A DNA stretch of 64,000 nt from Sphingomonas suaedae (GCF_007833215.1 NZ_CP042239.1:1860001-1924000), one strand, 5' to 3'. Positions 19,435 to 28,997 are shown, numbered from the stretch's first letter. Made by a program: numbers and translations. The notes: generated from the letters alone by a model not told the origin.

Positions 19435-22400
19435 GCGATCGCGTCCGCCAGCACGATGCGGTCGCCGTGGAGCAGCGGCAGGTCGAGCCAGTCGCTGGTC
19501 GGGGCATAGGCATGGCCGCCGGTCCAGTCGAACCGCACGTCGAGCCCCTCGCCCGGGCCATATGAACCGGTGGTGCCTCCGGCGAGGATCGCGGTGCCGG
19601 TCGGGCGCGTCAGCCGCACCCCGGTCAGCGGCAGCCCGGCGATCGGCGGCCGGCTCGCCCGCGCCGCCAGCAGGTTGCCCAAGGTGGTCCCGATCGCGAC
19701 TCGCTCGCCCACGCCGTCCACGAACACCTCGATCGCGGCGCTGAACGCCACCCGCCCGCGCAGATAGACTGAGGCGACCGCGCCGCCCGGCGGATCGCCG
19801 AGTCGCAGCGCGTCGGTCGCGCCCTCGAGATCGGTGAGGCTCGTCGCGGCGATCAGCACCGGGTTGCGCTGCAGGATCGCCGATCCGGTGCTGTTGTTGG
19901 CGAGCAGGTCCTGGGCATAGACCAACCGCACGAACGGCTGCGCGAACTGGGTGAAAAACAGGTCGAGGATGCCCCCCCCGCCATAGGCCTTGCCCTGCGA
20001 GGGCGGCACCGGATTGACGTTGACGCCGTTGGCGGCGGTCAGCCCGGCGAGGAAGGCATCGAGCCCGACCAGCCAGTTGCCGCCGTTAGAATAAGACGAG
20101 ATCGCATATTCCGCGACGCCGGTGGTGACGAACCCCGAGAGATATTGCGAATCGGGCACCGCGCCGAGCGACTGATAGCTTTCATATTCGGCGCGCAGCA
20201 CCATCCCGGGCCGAAGGTCGAAGCAGCCCCGCGCGAAATCGGCGCCATAGGAATAGAGCAGGGTCTCGGCGAAGGTCTGCGGCATCGCCCGCGCGATCGC
20301 TTCCTGCACGGTGGCGATCGAGACGGGCGATGCGCCGGCCTGCTGGAGCGCCGTGAGGAATCCGCGATAGGCGGTCAGCAGCGTGGTGCGGATCGGCGCC
20401 GGGTCGCCCGCCGGAAAGTCCCAGGCGGCGCTGCCCGAGGCGAGCGTCAATTTGTACCACAGCCCCGGCTGCCAGCTTCCCTGCGGCGCGTCGCCGATCA
20501 GCGCGAGCGCGAACGGCGCGACGTCCGGGATTGGATCCGGGACGCTGGGGAACAGATCGGGGAGCAGGATCACCACGTCGGAGGGCGCGATCGGCGCGAC
20601 CTGTGCGGGCGCGATATAGGGCGCGGTGTCGCCCGCCGAGAGGAACAGCCCCAGGCTGGTCAGCGGCACCTTCGCCGCCGGGCCGAGCACCAGCGCGGCA
20701 GCGGATTGCGGCTGCGCGGCGACCGCCTGGACGAGGATAGAATCGTCCGCGGCCCAGCCGGTGACGGGCAGCGCCGCATAGGGCTCGCTCACTTCGCCGA
20801 GGATGGTCGCAGTGCCGCCCGAGAGCAGCGAAACGCGATAGCCGATCACGCCCGCGTCGGGCACTGCCGCCCAGACGAGCGTTACCGTCGCCCCGTCGAA
20901 GCGGAGGGAGACGCCCTGCGGCGCGCGCGCGATCACCGGCAGCGCGACGCCCAGCGGGCCGGTGAGCGCGCAGCCTGAAGCGGTTGCGTTCGCGCCGATC
21001 GCGAGGCTGTAGCCATATTGCGGATCGAAGGTGCCCGCCGGGAGAACCGTGCTCATCGTCGCGCCAGATTGCGCTGTGACCGGATCGATCGCGACGCTGC
21101 CGCCGCTGCGCAGCAGCGCGAACCGGTAGCTTCCCGCCCCCGCCACCGTCGTCCAGGTGACGGTGCAGCGTCCATCGGCCGCGAACTCGATCGACTGGAT
21201 CTCGGGCGCGGCGGCGATCAGCGCCAGCGGCGTCGATACCGGTCCGGCGCTCCCCGTCGCCACGCCCTGGAGCGTGACCGCCAACGCGCCTGGCGCGCTT
21301 GCGAAACTGCCTGTATCGCCCTCGAACTGCGCGCTCGATGCCGCGCCGCCGCCGTTGAGCAGCGTCGCCAGCGTCGCCGTCGCGGCGCCGCCGGCGGGCG
21401 TCCATTGCAGCGTCACCGCGCCGCCGTCGAAAGTCGCCGCAGTGAGCTGCGGCGTGCCCGTGATCACCGTCAGCGCCGTGCCGGCGGGACCGGTGCTCGT
21501 GCCGGCGACCGGGGCGATTTCGAGCGTCGCGACGGCGTTGGCGGGGTCCTGCGGCGGCGTATAGGCGATCACCGCTTCGGGCGCGGTGTAAGGGGTGGTC
21601 GCCGGCGTCTGGCCGGTGACGCGCAGCGTCGCGGCATAACCGCTGACAAAGCCGTCGGGGCTCGCATCCCAGCGCGCGTGGATCAAGGCGCCGTCATAGG
21701 CGATCGCCAGCCCGCTCGGCGCGAGCGTCGGCAGCACCGCCCCCGCCGAGGCCGCGCCGGTCGCGACGCCGTCGACCGCGCGCAACATGATCGCGGCGCC
21801 GTTGGGCACGCCCGCGGGCAGCGTGAATTTCGTGGGACTGGTTCCCCCCGCGGCGGGCAGCGCGAGCATCCCGCCCTGCCACACCGCCACCGGGCCGATC
21901 GCGGTGACGGTGGCTCCGCCGGCGACGCTCCAGCTCAGGCTGACCGCCCGGGCGGCATCGACCGATGCCGAGGAGATGGCGGGGACCGCTCCCTGCACCG
22001 GCGCCGGCGCCGAGGCCGGCCCGTCCGAATGGCCGACGATCGCAGTGACAATCAATGTGGCGCCGACCGGCGGCGGAGCATCGAGCTCGAGCGTCGCGCT
22101 CAGCGATTGCCCGGCCTGCTGGCTGGCGATCGCATTGCCATCCGCCGAAAGGTCCACACGATAGCTTATCGGCCCCTTCCCCGCCGACGACCAGGCCAGC
22201 TCGACGCGATTCCCGTCCACGCGGGTGAGCGATATCGTGGGCGCGGTAACCTGCGGCAGCGAGACCTGCGCCGTGGCCGAGACGAGTCCCGTCGCCGAGT
22301 CGCCAATCGGCTGCACCATGGCGGTCCAGCTCGGGCCCCAGGGCAGCCCCAGGTCGGCCTGCAGGAACGTGTCCGGGCCCGTGGTGAAGCTAGCCGGATC

Positions 22401-24536
22401 GCCGCTCGAGGGCGTCAGGGTCACGCGATGCCCGGTCACGCCGCTCCCGCCGCCGTTCCATTCGAGCGTCAGCAACACGCCATCCCACACCGCGACGAGC
22501 CCGGTCGGTGCCACCGCAGGCAGCGCCAGCGGGGTTCCCGCCGGCCCGAGCAGAGTGTCCGAAACCAACTGCGCCGAGAGCGCCGGCCGCGCCGGCAGCG
22601 TCGCCGGCAGCGGCACCGCGACCGAACCCGAAGTCCCGGTGAAGCTCGCGGTTTGCGTCGCGACGATATCGTCACCGTCGAGCACGCGGACGCGAAGCTG
22701 CGCCGCCGAAAGGTCCATGTTCGTGGCAAAGTCGGCAAGGCTCCAGGCGACGGTGGCAGTGACGACCGAGTCGGCCAGCGCCAGGCTGGCGCCTTCGAGC
22801 ACCGGTACCGCGGTGAGCAGCACGGTGCTCGCCGCCGCTGCGGGGACTGCCGCGCCGTTCACCGTCGGCACCACCTGCGCCGACCAGCTCCGCGCAATAT
22901 CGTCGATCGGCAGCGGCGTGGCGATCGCCGTCGCGGTGGTGAAGAGCGTTGCGGTGGCATTGCCTCCGCCGGGGGCCGCGCCGGTCAGCGTCACCTGATA
23001 GCCGTCGACGAAGCCGCCCGCCGACGGCTCCCATTGCAGCATCGCGGTCGTCCCCTCGACGCGCGCGGGGCCGAGCAGAGGCGCAGCGGGGCTCGGCACG
23101 CTATAGCTTGCTTGCGATGCCAGCCCCGTGCCCGCCGCGCCGAGCGCCTCCACCGTCGCCGAGACCGCCGCACCGGGCGCGAGCGCCATGGGCAGCGTCA
23201 CGGCGGTACCGCTCCCGGCGATCACCGTCGTCGCGCCACCCGCGGTGATGCTGGCGCGATAGCCGCGCACCGAGGGGTCCGGCGCCGGCGCCCAGCTAAC
23301 CGACAGCAAAGCGCCGTCATAATCGATCGCCGGAGTGCCGGGCGCGGCAACTACCACCGGCACCGCCGGCGATACCGGCCCCTCGATCGCCGGCGGTCCG
23401 GCCAGCCCCGCCTGCGCCGCGACCGCATAGGCCGCGCCTGCGACCGGCGTCGTCGTCAGCGTCGCGGTCGGGGGCGTTCCCGAGGCTGTCGCGGTGGCGA
23501 CGGCGGCTCCGTCGCGCAACAGCGTGACCGCAAGCGACGCGCCGCCCGGAAGGCCGGTCGGCACCGCCAGCGTCGCCGCCACCGTCACGTCGCCGCCCGA
23601 GGGCGTGACGGAGGTGGACGCGACCGCCGGAGCAAGCGTGATCGCCGCGGCGGCGGTGCCGAGCGGCCCGCGCACCGGCCCGAAGCTCACCCGCGCCGCG
23701 ACGCTGACGCTGGCGCCCGGCGCGAGCGCGCCGATCGCCGCAACTCCGCCGCTCGCGCCGGCGGCATAGCTGCCGACCGAAGCGCCATCGACGAGGACGT
23801 CGAAGCCATAGGCCACCGAGCTCGGGCCGGGCGCGCTGGGGACCGCCACTGCGCTCCAGCCGACGCTCAACGTGTTGCCGTCATAGCCCAGGCTGGTGAT
23901 CGTCGGCGACGCGCTCGCTACCGGGATCGGCGGCGACCAGGGGCCATAGGCGAAGGGCGCAGTGAAGCCGCCCTGCGTCTGAGGATAGGCCGGCTGCACC
24001 GATTGGATGTAGGCGTTGTAGGTCTTGGCGGACGACAGCGTGATATTCTTCGAACCCGAGTTGCCGCCCGCCTGGATATAGCCCGCCGATTGCCCGCCCG
24101 AATCGAAGATTTGCAGGTTCGCGCCGCTCACCCCGCCCGCGCCACTGCCGAAGGTCCAGGTCCCGGCGACCGAACCGGCCGCGACGTCCATGCTCGCGAT
24201 CGTCGGGATCGGCAGCACCATGGTGCAGGCGAGCATCGGATTGCTGGGCCAGACGAGCTGCGCGGGGCTGGTGCCCACCGGCACCCATTGCAGCCACATC
24301 TGATAACCCTGGCCCGCCGACAGCGGGGCGGCCGGAACCACGCGGACCATGTTGTTCGCCGCGCCGATCGCGCTGGCGATTGGAGTCGATCCGACGACGA
24401 TCGCCCCGGCGAGCACCAGTCCGGCAGGGTTGCCCGACGTCTTGGCGACCGCGCCGGTCTGGAAGGTGCCCGGAGGGGTTATCCCCCACGGGTCGATATA
24501 GGCGATCGAAATCAGGGTTCCCGGCGTATAGCTCAT
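19431..24536 (-). CDS. 1701-aa protein with about 12 fibronectin-III-like repeats
   Basis: ATG 24536 is preferred to an in-frame ATG eight codons upstream because GGAGG lies seven bases before it. It begins 63 bases after the Hint gene stop and overlaps the next gene by ATGA. Residues about 1-220 form a unique head (TPGTLISIAYIDPWG). Roughly residues 220-1290 hold about twelve tandem units of 85-95 residues with the pattern YDG-x3-L-x-V-x-W followed by GY-x3-L, as in fibronectin type III folds (examples: IDYDGALLSVSWAP, LRFDGATVTLVWAA, IAYDGALIHARWDA). The last 400 residues are different and partly helical (AMPQTFAETLLYSYGADFARG, split over about 1390-1420), ending in a beta-rich tail. No signal peptide or LPXTG-type anchor is present. 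FN3 arrays usually serve as spacers or adhesive stalks on secreted proteins. The repeats diverge from each other, so they are old. Confidence 0.8.
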   Translation of the reverse strand: MSYTPGTLISIAYIDPWGITPPGTFQTGAVAKTSGNPAGLVLAGAIVVGSTPIASAIGAANNMVRVVPAAPLSAGQGYQMWLQWVPVGTSPAQLVWPSNPMLACTMVLPIPTIASMDVAAGSVAGTWTFGSGAGGVSGANLQIFDSGGQSAGYIQAGGNSGSKNITLSSAKTYNAYIQSVQPAYPQTQGGFTAPFAYGPWSPPIPVASASPTITSLGYDGNTLSVGWSAVAVPSAPGPSSVAYGFDVLVDGASVGSYAAGASGGVAAIGALAPGASVSVAARVSFGPVRGPLGTAAAAITLAPAVASTSVTPSGGDVTVAATLAVPTGLPGGASLAVTLLRDGAAVATATASGTPPTATLTTTPVAGAAYAVAAQAGLAGPPAIEGPVSPAVPVVVAAPGTPAIDYDGALLSVSWAPAPDPSVRGYRASITAGGATTVIAGSGTAVTLPMALAPGAAVSATVEALGAAGTGLASQASYSVPSPAAPLLGPARVEGTTAMLQWEPSAGGFVDGYQVTLTGAAPGGGNATATLFTTATAIATPLPIDDIARSWSAQVVPTVNGAAVPAAAASTVLLTAVPVLEGASLALADSVVTATVAWSLADFATNMDLSAAQLRVRVLDGDDIVATQTASFTGTSGSVAVPLPATLPARPALSAQLVSDTLLGPAGTPLALPAVAPTGLVAVWDGVLLTLEWNGGGSGVTGHRVTLTPSSGDPASFTTGPDTFLQADLGLPWGPSWTAMVQPIGDSATGLVSATAQVSLPQVTAPTISLTRVDGNRVELAWSSAGKGPISYRVDLSADGNAIASQQAGQSLSATLELDAPPPVGATLIVTAIVGHSDGPASAPAPVQGAVPAISSASVDAARAVSLSWSVAGGATVTAIGPVAVWQGGMLALPAAGGTSPTKFTLPAGVPNGAAIMLRAVDGVATGAASAGAVLPTLAPSGLAIAYDGALIHARWDASPDGFVSGYAATLRVTGQTPATTPYTAPEAVIAYTPPQDPANAVATLEIAPVAGTSTGPAGTALTVITGTPQLTAATFDGGAVTLQWTPAGGAATATLATLLNGGGAASSAQFEGDTGSFASAPGALAVTLQGVATGSAGPVSTPLALIAAAPEIQSIEFAADGRCTVTWTTVAGAGSYRFALLRSGGSVAIDPVTAQSGATMSTVLPAGTFDPQYGYSLAIGANATASGCALTGPLGVALPVIARAPQGVSLRFDGATVTLVWAAVPDAGVIGYRVSLLSGGTATILGEVSEPYAALPVTGWAADDSILVQAVAAQPQSAAALVLGPAAKVPLTSLGLFLSAGDTAPYIAPAQVAPIAPSDVVILLPDLFPSVPDPIPDVAPFALALIGDAPQGSWQPGLWYKLTLASGSAAWDFPAGDPAPIRTTLLTAYRGFLTALQQAGASPVSIATVQEAIARAMPQTFAETLLYSYGADFARGCFDLRPGMVLRAEYESYQSLGAVPDSQYLSGFVTTGVAEYAISSYSNGGNWLVGLDAFLAGLTAANGVNVNPVPPSQGKAYGGGGILDLFFTQFAQPFVRLVYAQDLLANNSTGSAILQRNPVLIAATSLTDLEGATDALRLGDPPGGAVASVYLRGRVAFSAAIEVFVDGVGERVAIGTTLGNLLAARASRPPIAGLPLTGVRLTRPTGTAILAGGTTGSYGPGEGLDVRFDWTGGHAYAPTSDWLDLPLLHGDRIVLADAIA

Positions 24537-24599
24537 CGGACCGCCTCCGCACCGCTCCAACGCGGGCGGCGGGCAGCGCGCCCGTCGCCCGCGATCCCA

Positions 24600-26192
24600 T
24601 CAGGCCGCGTCCGCGATCGCGCTCGCGTAATCGGTGTGCAGCGCCTCGGGGATGCGCGCCTTCATGTATGCCAGGTCGCGCCGCGCCGAGCGATACTGCC
24701 GGCCGAGCGCGTCGAAATCGCCGACGACGATGCCGTTGGCGACGAAGGTGCTCGCCGAGAGCGAAGCGCCCGCGGCTCGGTCTGCCTCGTCGCCCAGCAT
24801 CAGATTCCAGAAGCTCGCCGCGCTCGGCGACGAGGAGACGCTCGCCAGCCGCGCGGTACCGCCGTCGGTGGAGACCGCATCGCCTACCTTCAGGTCCTTG
24901 GCATGCACCAGCCCCGAAGGCGTGTGGACCGGATGGTGCGGCGTCAGCGTCAGTTCGTGCCCGGCGTCGGTGACCAGCGTAAGCGCCTCGCCCTCGTGCC
25001 GGCCATGCCAATTGCCTTCGATCGCCAGGTCGCCCCCGGCGCCGGTCCGCGCGCGCATCCGGTTGGTCGTGTCCTCGATCTTCGCGGTCGATCCGTCGGC
25101 CAGCGTCACCAGCGTGCCTGCGGCGACGCAATGCCAGGTGAACTGCAAATTGGGGATCTTGGTGCAGACGACGCTCTCGCCGGGCGTGCCGGTGCTGCAC
25201 ACCGCGAACACCAGCGGGCTGCTCGGATCGTCGACGGGCACCGTGAACTGGAAGAGGAATGCCGACTGGGTGTCGAGCGCACCGCTGGTCGCGGTGTAGA
25301 CGATCGGCTCCTGCGGGTCCTGATAGGGAAAGGACCAGTGGATCGTATAATCGTCGCCCTGCTCGCAATAGCAGCCGATCGGCAGCGATTCGGGCAGCAG
25401 CGGATAGCTGGGCATCCCGGTCGAGAGCTGTACGTAAATCAGGCTGGTGATCTCGAGCCCGCTGATCCGGCCGTCGGAGCCGATGCCGGTGATCGCGTAC
25501 GGCAGCTTGCAGCTGCCGGTGAACGGCACCAGCAGGTTCGGATCGTTCACCGGCGCGTCTTCGTAGAAGATATAATCGCAGTCCGGATTATAGCCGGTCG
25601 GTCGGCCGAGCCCGATGACGATACTGGTATGGCCCTGCACGCTGATCACAGGGTCGGTGACGTTCGCCGTGATCGGCTCGTCGGTGACGGCGACCGTCCT
25701 GGTCGTCGCGCCGAGGCGCGTCGCGCCGGTATCGTCGAGCGAATAATGGACGGTCAACGCGGTCTGGCGCTTGGCCGCGGGCGCCGCGGTGCCCGGATCG
25801 GTCGCGACTTCGGTGAGCCCTTCGCCCAGCACGGTGCTGGCGCCGACCGCCAGCGGCAACCGTGTATCGGCGTCGAGCACCAGCGTCGCCGCACCGGAAA
25901 TCAGGGGCAGCCCCGGCGCGCCGATCCAGCTGCGGCTCGTTGCATGGCCCGACGCGGCGCAGCCCAGATCGACGACATGCGCATCGGCGTCAGAAGGCTC
26001 GGCTTGGCCGCCATCGAACGCGGCATGGAGGGCCGGGTAACGGTCTGCGGTACAGCCTACCAGATCGAACAGCGCCCGCGCGGCGTCGCGCAACGGTCCA
26101 GAAGGATCCAACACTGAGGAATCGCCGTTCTCAAGACGATCGACCAGCGTATTGATCGAATTCATCTGATTGGAATCAAGTTGAAGTGCCAT
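24600..26192 (-). CDS. Hint (Hedgehog/intein-type) domain protein
   Basis: First gene of the operon. ATG 26192 is chosen over an in-frame ATG eight codons upstream because GAGGGAG lies just before it. The product is 530 residues. Residues 1-350 are of unknown fold (start MALQLDSNQMNS; a Cys pair in GCYCEQG). A Hint domain begins at Cys355 (HCVAAGTLVTLADGS), with the block-B-like HHPVHTPSGLVHAKDL near 420 and the terminal block FVANGIVVGD near 485. The final His-Asn pair needed for splicing or C-terminal cleavage is replaced by Gly-Asp. Known Hint domains perform self-cleavage or ester formation through the first Cys. Inference: autoprocessing at Cys355 could release or cross-link the N-terminal 354 residues. 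Only a helical tail of about 35 residues follows, so there is no toxin-like C-terminal cargo. No signal peptide is visible. Confidence 0.8.
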   Translation of the reverse strand: MALQLDSNQMNSINTLVDRLENGDSSVLDPSGPLRDAARALFDLVGCTADRYPALHAAFDGGQAEPSDADAHVVDLGCAASGHATSRSWIGAPGLPLISGAATLVLDADTRLPLAVGASTVLGEGLTEVATDPGTAAPAAKRQTALTVHYSLDDTGATRLGATTRTVAVTDEPITANVTDPVISVQGHTSIVIGLGRPTGYNPDCDYIFYEDAPVNDPNLLVPFTGSCKLPYAITGIGSDGRISGLEITSLIYVQLSTGMPSYPLLPESLPIGCYCEQGDDYTIHWSFPYQDPQEPIVYTATSGALDTQSAFLFQFTVPVDDPSSPLVFAVCSTGTPGESVVCTKIPNLQFTWHCVAAGTLVTLADGSTAKIEDTTNRMRARTGAGGDLAIEGNWHGRHEGEALTLVTDAGHELTLTPHHPVHTPSGLVHAKDLKVGDAVSTDGGTARLASVSSSPSAASFWNLMLGDEADRAAGASLSASTFVANGIVVGDFDALGRQYRSARRDLAYMKARIPEALHTDYASAIADAA

Positions 26193-27108
26193 GACGATTC
26201 TCCCTCGAGTCGACACACTTCGATCCTAGCCGATAGATTCTAAAAAAAGCAAGCAGCGTGAAACATAAATCATTATTATGCTCCATTTTGGTGGGATTTT
26301 AGCAAACGCGAAATCTTGAACTATCAATACTGGACTAATTTTCTGTTAACTGGATAGACCGGCATAGACCTTACTTTTTGCGCCACTTACTGGAGGGATC
26401 AAAAATTGTGGCATGTCCAATTCGTATTGAAATCGTGCGATTAGTATAAGTGCTCAACAGGAAGGGTTCGACTCTCAATCTGACTTCCCTCGGGCGGGGG
26501 ACAGGATTTGGGCTTCCTTGCCCGGCGCTATTGCTTTCGCGCTTCAATTGAAGGCGATAGCTGGTCATCAACCATGCGCCCGCGTCGTCCTAACGTCGCA
26601 CGAGACGAGTTCCACCTCGCCGCAGCGGCTCAGAACCTCCGGAAAAGGCCAAGCTCATCCCGATGGCACGGCCCGCACCGGCCTGATCGGCGTGGGAGGC
26701 AGTTCGCCTCAATCGCCGGCCTCGCCCAAAACGATCCCCCAGGCGAGTTTTCCAACGGAACAGGCTCATTTCCTGCCGTTCGACTTCCGTTAGGGTCACC
26801 AATCTTCTCAATGACTTATCGTCATTGCCTGGTGGCTAAATCGCGGACATCGTCATAACATCGTCCACGGTCGGATGCGATCTCGTGCGGATGGGCGTGA
26901 CCGAAAATTTCGATGATTCTCATCGCGAGCGCAGTCTACGCTATTTGGTAGGAAACGCGCGTCGCTCGACCAGGGTCAGTTTGGGACTGCCAACCGCTTC
27001 GGCACGAGTCATTATCGCGCTGCAACGATCTGCCGCGGTACCTCCGGAACGCGCCCTCCATGCAGCCGTTCAGCGCAGTATCCGCGGCATCCGAAAGCCG
27101 ACCTTCTC
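26193..27108. other. Non-coding leader and intergenic region upstream of the giant operon
   Basis: About 916 bases hold no gene I can support. The first 280 bases are clearly AT-richer than their surroundings and contain the candidate operon promoter. Bases 26500-27100 return to high GC; several short frames there show no family resemblance. A sequence at 26785-26801 loosely resembles the tRNA-end repeats but lacks the arm repeats (see rejected items). Confidence 0.5.
26223..26252 (-). promoter_or_regulatory. Candidate promoter of the giant-protein operon
   Basis: On the minus strand TTGCTT (26252-26247) and TAGGAT (26228-26223) are separated by 18 bases, a fair match to vegetative -35 and -10 boxes, in an AT-rich patch 30 bases before the Hint start codon. 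The position suits a short leader carrying the GAGGGAG ribosome site. It is a visual match only; several other AT-rich boxes lie further upstream. Confidence 0.35.
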
Positions 27109-28002
27109 TCATTTTCCGATAAAGGCGGCCAATTCCCCCGGATCCCCGGTTGGAAACGCCGATTTGAGAAATTCGAGAAATGCGGACACTCGTGCGCTCA
27201 ACAGACGCCGTGACGGATAGAGTGCCCATAATGCGATGTCCGGCCCATCGATGTCACCCCAGTGCACCAGGGTGCCTGCTGCGAGGTCATGACTAACCAG
27301 CGATATCGGAAGGCGTCCGGCGCCAGCCCCCGCGCGGACCGCGTCGCGGTGCATGATCATCGATGACACGCTAAGAACCGGTTCGACCGTGATGCGCAAC
27401 GCTCCATCCGGCGTCTTCACCTTCCAGACCTCGGTCTGATCGAACGATCCGCGAACAACCGCGGGGGCCGCCACCCCATCTGTTGGCCGAGCGACGGAAG
27501 GGCTCGCCACCACCACAAGCCGGTCGTGCAGGAAGACACGACCGACGAGGCTTTCGTCCCGATCCGGATTGACGCGGATCACCAGGTCATAGCCTTCCTC
27601 GATCATGTCGATCAGCCGATCCTCGGTCGTTACTTCGAGCCGGACCTCGGGGAATCGGGCGGCGAACCCGGCAGCGAGCTTTCCCATCGCGATCTGCGAG
27701 AACAACAGGGGCGCGCTGATCCGCAATCTCCCGCGCGGCGTAGTTCCACCCGAAGCGATGGCAGTCGCCGTCTCATTGAGTTCGGTGAGCAACGCGCCCG
27801 TCCGTTGATGGAGCGCGCGCCCCTCCTCGGTCAGCGTGAGAATGCGCGCGCCGCGCTCGAACAGCCGCACGCCCAGGCTGGCCTCCAGCTCCGCGACCCG
27901 GCGGGACAACGTGGCCTTGGGGCGTCTGGCGGCGCGCGCGGCGCGTCCAAATCCGCCGTGCCGGGCGACGAGATTGAAATCGGCAAGCGCGAGCAGATCC
28001 AT
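27109..28002 (-). CDS. LysR-type transcriptional regulator
   Basis: 297 residues from ATG 28002 (a GTG three codons upstream is possible). The N-terminal winged helix-turn-helix is typical: FNLVARHGGFGRAARAA, then RRVAELEASLGVRLFER and LTEEG. A linker helix and a substrate-binding fold follow (RGRLRISAPLLF, VTTEDRLIDMIEEGYDLVIR), as in the CrgA/DmlR-like branch of LysR. It is divergent from an NmrA-type reductase gene with a 105-base intergenic region, the classic arrangement in which a LysR protein controls the divergent genes. The inducer is unknown. Length is normal for the family. Confidence 0.93.
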   Translation of the reverse strand: MDLLALADFNLVARHGGFGRAARAARRPKATLSRRVAELEASLGVRLFERGARILTLTEEGRALHQRTGALLTELNETATAIASGGTTPRGRLRISAPLLFSQIAMGKLAAGFAARFPEVRLEVTTEDRLIDMIEEGYDLVIRVNPDRDESLVGRVFLHDRLVVVASPSVARPTDGVAAPAVVRGSFDQTEVWKVKTPDGALRITVEPVLSVSSMIMHRDAVRAGAGAGRLPISLVSHDLAAGTLVHWGDIDGPDIALWALYPSRRLLSARVSAFLEFLKSAFPTGDPGELAAFIGK

Positions 28003-28107
28003 ATGTTCCACCAGTGAGACGGTACGTCCAATTATAGCGACTATTGGTTCGTTTGTGGATCGCTAATTTCCGGGAGTGCCATTTGGCATCAACCAGGAGT
28101 TACCCAC

Positions 28108-28971
28108 ATGACCATCCTCGTTATCGGCGCTACCGGCCAGATCGGGCGCCAAGTCGTCGACCAACTCATCCGCCGCGGCGCCGATGTCCGTGCTCTCGTC
28201 CGCGATCCCGCCAAGGCCAACCTCCCCGCGGGTGTCGCCGTCGTCGAAGGCCACCTGCTCGACATCGACTCCCTGCGCGGCGCATTCTCGGGTGTCTCGA
28301 CGCTCTTCCTGCTTAATGCGGTGGTGGCCGACGAATTTACCCAGGCGCTCATCGCGCTCAATCTCGCCCGCGAAGCCGGCATCGAGCGGCTGGTCTATCT
28401 CTCGGTGATCCACAGCGATCTTTACGCAAACGTGCCGCACTTCGCGGGCAAATTCGGCGTCGAGCGCATGATCGAACAGATGGGCTTTAACGCGACGATC
28501 CTGCGCCCCGCATATTTCATCCAGAACGACGCCACCATCACGGACGCGGTTACCGGTTACGGCGTGTACCCGATGCCCATCGGCAGCAAGGGGCTCGCGA
28601 TGATCGACACGCGCGACCTGGGCGAGATCGCGGCGATCGAACTCGTCCGCCGCGAACAGGCGAGCACGCCGCTTCCGCTCGAGCGGATCGCGATCGTTGG
28701 CCCCGAAACCCTGACGGGTACGGACATCGCCGCGATCTGGACCGATGTTCTGGGACGCCCGATCGTTTATCCGGGCGACGATACCGTCAGCTTCGAGCAG
28801 AATCTGCGGCAGTTTGCGCCCCATTGGATGGCGTACGACATGCGCCTGATGGCCGAGCGCTTCCAGGCCGAGGGAATGATCCCCGCTGCCGGCGACGTCG
28901 AGCGCCTCACTGCGCTGCTGGGCCGCCCCTTGCGCACCTATCGCGAATTCGCCGCCGAAAACGCGGCGTGA
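28108..28971 (+). CDS. NmrA-family NAD(P)-binding protein
   Basis: 287 residues from ATG 28108. The N terminus has a Rossmann dinucleotide motif (ILVIGATGQIGRQVVDQL, GxxGxxG) followed by RALVRDP, which usually selects NADP(H). A YLSVIHSD segment sits where SDR proteins have the active-site Tyr, but no YxxxK pair is present, as in atypical SDRs of the NmrA type, which sense redox state or reduce quinone-like substrates. It lies divergent from the LysR gene and 26 bases upstream of the DUF1857 gene; the two plus-strand genes probably share a transcript under LysR control. The exact substrate cannot be inferred. Confidence 0.9.
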   Translation: MTILVIGATGQIGRQVVDQLIRRGADVRALVRDPAKANLPAGVAVVEGHLLDIDSLRGAFSGVSTLFLLNAVVADEFTQALIALNLAREAGIERLVYLSVIHSDLYANVPHFAGKFGVERMIEQMGFNATILRPAYFIQNDATITDAVTGYGVYPMPIGSKGLAMIDTRDLGEIAAIELVRREQASTPLPLERIAIVGPETLTGTDIAAIWTDVLGRPIVYPGDDTVSFEQNLRQFAPHWMAYDMRLMAERFQAEGMIPAAGDVERLTALLGRPLRTYREFAAENAA

Positions 28972-28997
28972 AGCAACGCACGACAAGGAGAACCGTC

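Noticed and set aside
26785..26801. Third copy of the tRNA-end repeat (CTTCCGTTAGGGTCACCA)
   Set aside because: Two mismatches in the core, no GATGGTAT arms about 83 bases upstream and no AT-rich arm region; too weak to call an att site, though it lies between the operon and the LysR gene.
26500..27108. Possible transposase or gene remnant before the LysR gene
   Set aside because: Both strands were read in all frames; no recognisable family motif was found, only short chance frames.
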